Below, in pieces: positions 6,729 through 8,377 of a DNA stretch of 8,377 nt. Location: positions 1-8,377 of the forward strand of contig JAGYIK010000048.1 in the NCBI GenBank assembly GCA_018402605.1. The letters are read 5' to 3'. Each line of letters begins with the position of its first letter. Position 1 is the first letter of the stretch. Both the position numbers and the translations under genes were made by a program. The notes below the pieces were generated by a model. The model saw only the letters and a list, made by a program, of their open reading frames with translations. It was not told the origin of the DNA and made no database searches. Source of the DNA: Litorivicinus sp. (lineage in GTDB: Bacteria; Pseudomonadota; Gammaproteobacteria; Pseudomonadales; Litorivicinaceae).

Positions 6729-7994
6729 TCACAAGGCGGCGAGACAGGCCTCGCATTGTTCTGTAACCCGCTTGGCCATGAGATCTGAGACCTCAGGTGG
6801 CAACCCAAGCGCACTGGCCTCTTGGGGTAATGTCATCAACACCTCGACAATGGCATGCATCACCGTCTCGAGCTCAACGCGCGTCATGCTGGCTGCTTCC
6901 GCCAATGCCAAAAGCGCCTCTTTGGGGGGATGCGAACCGAAGCCACGATAACTCATCGCATGCTCGCCAAAGGGATGTGGGCTATAGGTCACATCAAACC
7001 AGGGAGCGGGCTCCCAACCGCCATGATCGCGCTGTAAAAAAGCCCAATTCTTGGTGTGATCGTCGTGATTGAGCGCCAATAAATTGAATAATGCACGTCG
7101 ACACTGAAGCTTGGCGACTGCAGGCGACTGGCACAAAAATCGCGACGCCTTGATCAAATCCACATAATCAAGGCTAGGTGCCCGATAGTCTGCATCCAAC
7201 AGTCCACAGGCACTGAGCATGTGGAGGCGTCCACCACCCTCGGTGACATCAAAGCGTTTCACAGCCAGCCACTGGGTTGCACCGGATTCAGGAGGTGCAT
7301 CGACCAACGCCCAGGCACAGGGCTGACAGCCGGCTTTTTCTGCCAAGGTGAGATACAGCGCTTCGGCAATCCCTTCGTTGTGACCAAGTGCTGTCCGCCC
7401 GGTGGTGAATTTCACAATCCAGGCCTGATCGCCTCGGGCAGGTGAGAGTCGGATGCGCTGAAGGGTTGGATCGTCGCTATACACAAGCGCCTTGGGTCGT
7501 GCGCCACCGGATAATCCGACCTGCATCAGCACGCTGAGTAACGCATCCGAGCGCCCTTCAAACAGCATCTGCGCACCCACACCGAGCGCGCTGAGATCCG
7601 GGGCTTCCTCCGCCAATTCAATAGGCACGGACGGATGAAACCGAAGGGCTCCGATACCAGAATCGCCGAGTAATGCCAGGCGATCCATGGCTGTCATCCC
7701 AAATGGATCACCACCTATCCGCCGGATGTACCGATCCATCAATAAGCGCCCCCACCCATCGGGCAGCGCGTCGGAAAACACACCATGTAATCCGTCATGA
7801 GGCTCTCGGGGTGCTTTTTGCAGACGGTTGTCAGCGTGGAGTTTGAGCGGTGATAGGTTGCCAAAACGTGGGTAATACCCTGCGTCGTACTGGAAAAAGA
7901 CGCCCTGTGTATTTTGTGCAAGAACCCCCACCACGACGGATTCGCCCGATTCCAACTTTCTCGAAATGTCTAAACGACGGACGGTCTCAGACAT
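6729..7994 (-). CDS. hipA: HipA-family serine/threonine kinase toxin
   Basis: HipA-type kinases phosphorylate cytoplasmic targets, in E. coli glutamyl-tRNA synthetase, and slow growth unless held by HipB. The 421-residue product is close to E. coli HipA (440). The N-terminal subdomain spans about 1-120 and includes SDALPDGWGRLLMDRY (74-89). A glycine-rich loop LSGGARPKAL lies at 161-170. AWIVKF (191-196) resembles the ATP-lysine strand. NHDDHTKNWAF (309-319) supplies the catalytic aspartate (D311) and metal-binding asparagine (N316). PWFDVTYS (331-338) carries the DFG-like aspartate D334. All catalytic residues I can place are kept, so an active kinase is likely. Its substrate cannot be told from sequence. 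The ATG overlaps the upstream helix-turn-helix gene by eight bases, as in toxin-antitoxin operons. Confidence 0.92.
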   Translation of the reverse strand: MSETVRRLDISRKLESGESVVVGVLAQNTQGVFFQYDAGYYPRFGNLSPLKLHADNRLQKAPREPHDGLHGVFSDALPDGWGRLLMDRYIRRIGGDPFGMTAMDRLALLGDSGIGALRFHPSVPIELAEEAPDLSALGVGAQMLFEGRSDALLSVLMQVGLSGGARPKALVYSDDPTLQRIRLSPARGDQAWIVKFTTGRTALGHNEGIAEALYLTLAEKAGCQPCAWALVDAPPESGATQWLAVKRFDVTEGGGRLHMLSACGLLDADYRAPSLDYVDLIKASRFLCQSPAVAKLQCRRALFNLLALNHDDHTKNWAFLQRDHGGWEPAPWFDVTYSPHPFGEHAMSYRGFGSHPPKEALLALAEAASMTRVELETVMHAIVEVLMTLPQEASALGLPPEVSDLMAKRVTEQCEACLAAL

Positions 7995-8349
7995 TGGACA
8001 GGACCTCCGCGATGGTTTTTGGCTCGGGCTTCCCGGACTGCGTCAACGACAGAAGTGCGTGTAGGTCATCGAGACATTCCCATAACAAACAAAACTGCCG
8101 CAATGAGATCTCGCCTGACAACTCGAAACGCTTAATGGTCGCCGCCGGCACAGTGCTCAACTGAGCCAAGCGTGCACGTGAGAGTTTCCGTGCGCGGCGC
8201 TTCGTTCGCAGATGATCAGCCAACCGACGCTGGAGCTCAGGTGAATGCAAAAATGGATCAATCATGGGCCTCATGGTATCCAAAAATGCGAAATAAGTCT
8301 TCATTTGGACATCATGATATCCTTTATCGATAGGGCGAAACCTGGCCAT
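7987..8349 (-). CDS. Helix-turn-helix antitoxin/regulator of the HipA pair (HipB-like)
   Basis: The 120-residue product has one XRE-type helix-turn-helix, about residues 40-90: LADHLRTKRRARKLSRARLA, then LSTVPAATIKRFE as the recognition part. By analogy with HipB it should bind and restrain HipA and repress the operon. Its stop codon lies inside the start of hipA, so the two are co-translated. The start is uncertain. The longest frame opens at ATG 8349, but ATGs at 8304 (codon 16), 8274 (26) and 8265 (29) are in frame. None has a strong Shine-Dalgarno. The short form MRPMIDPFLHSPELQ fits the usual compact size of such proteins better. With a later start, the palindromes at 8311-8332 would lie upstream as operator candidates. 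Confidence 0.82.
   Translation of the reverse strand: MARFRPIDKGYHDVQMKTYFAFLDTMRPMIDPFLHSPELQRRLADHLRTKRRARKLSRARLAQLSTVPAATIKRFELSGEISLRQFCLLWECLDDLHALLSLTQSGKPEPKTIAEVLSNV
8003..8008 (-). promoter_or_regulatory. Ribosome binding site of hipA
   Basis: GGAGGT on the minus strand lies eight bases before the ATG at 7994, inside the end of the helix-turn-helix gene. It is a near-perfect Shine-Dalgarno and fixes the hipA start. Confidence 0.8.
8311..8332. promoter_or_regulatory. Cluster of short palindromes, possible HipBA-type operator
   Basis: Two perfect 8-bp palindromes, ATCATGAT (8311-8318) and TATCGATA (8325-8332), have centres 14 bp apart. The overlapping GATATC (8316-8321) is also palindromic. 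TATC and GATA arms separated by seven bases (8318-8332) loosely recall the TATCC-N8-GGATA operator of E. coli hipBA, but the match is incomplete. The site lies within the longest form of the regulator gene and upstream of its later start codons. Autoregulation is an inference from the gene family. Confidence 0.35.
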
Positions 8350-8377
8350 TTCATCGCAGAGAGCATCGCAATCGGAT

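Noticed and set aside
1..8377. CRISPR array, tRNA or rRNA genes
   Set aside because: I saw no regularly spaced repeats and no tRNA- or rRNA-like sequence on reading the window; no search program was run.

Overview
The window looks like part of a gammaproteobacterial-type chromosome, with moderate to high GC outside one anomalous block. It carries the widely conserved queA-tgt-yajC-secD-secF neighbourhood on the minus strand. The lineage is inferred from gene order and from SecD/YajC lengths and motifs like those of E. coli; no species can be named from the sequence.

Layout. Positions 1-94 hold the start of secF, running off the left edge. Positions 97-1944 hold a full-length secD and 1957-2283 hold yajC. 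These are the SecDF-YajC accessory subunits of the Sec translocon, in tight operon order. Positions 2284-2536 are a divergent intergenic region. A plus-strand DUF4143-type AAA ATPase (2537-3685) follows, tail to tail with the minus-strand C-terminal remnant of a second DUF4143 ATPase (3700 to about 4083). Positions 4084-5070 are a roughly 1-kb block unlike anything around it: AT-richer, without credible genes, and with only three CpG dinucleotides. That is the signature of DNA from a CpG-methylated eukaryote (vertebrate-like), not of this bacterium. Positions 5070-6682 hold tgt (5' part only) and queA. Neither shows up as a normal gene, because the sequence from about 6090 down to 5070 is full of small insertions and deletions. 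Reading across frames recovers clear QueA and Tgt peptides. Positions 6729-8349 are clean again and hold a HipA-family kinase gene preceded by a small helix-turn-helix gene, a HipBA-type toxin-antitoxin pair.

How the parts fit. QueA and Tgt are the last steps in putting queuosine into tRNA, and YajC-SecD-SecF assist protein export. They are often co-transcribed. Here the cluster is broken inside tgt. The tgt 3' half is absent, and the CpG-poor block plus the two DUF4143 genes lie between tgt and yajC.

Main point for the reader. The stretch of about 2 kb from 4020 to 6090 is suspect. Either it is a low-quality or chimeric assembly join, possibly carrying contaminating eukaryotic DNA, or queuosine genes have decayed and been interrupted in this genome. 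The pattern of short, well-preserved peptides separated by one- or two-base indels favours sequencing or assembly error. Sequences outside this stretch read as normal intact genes.
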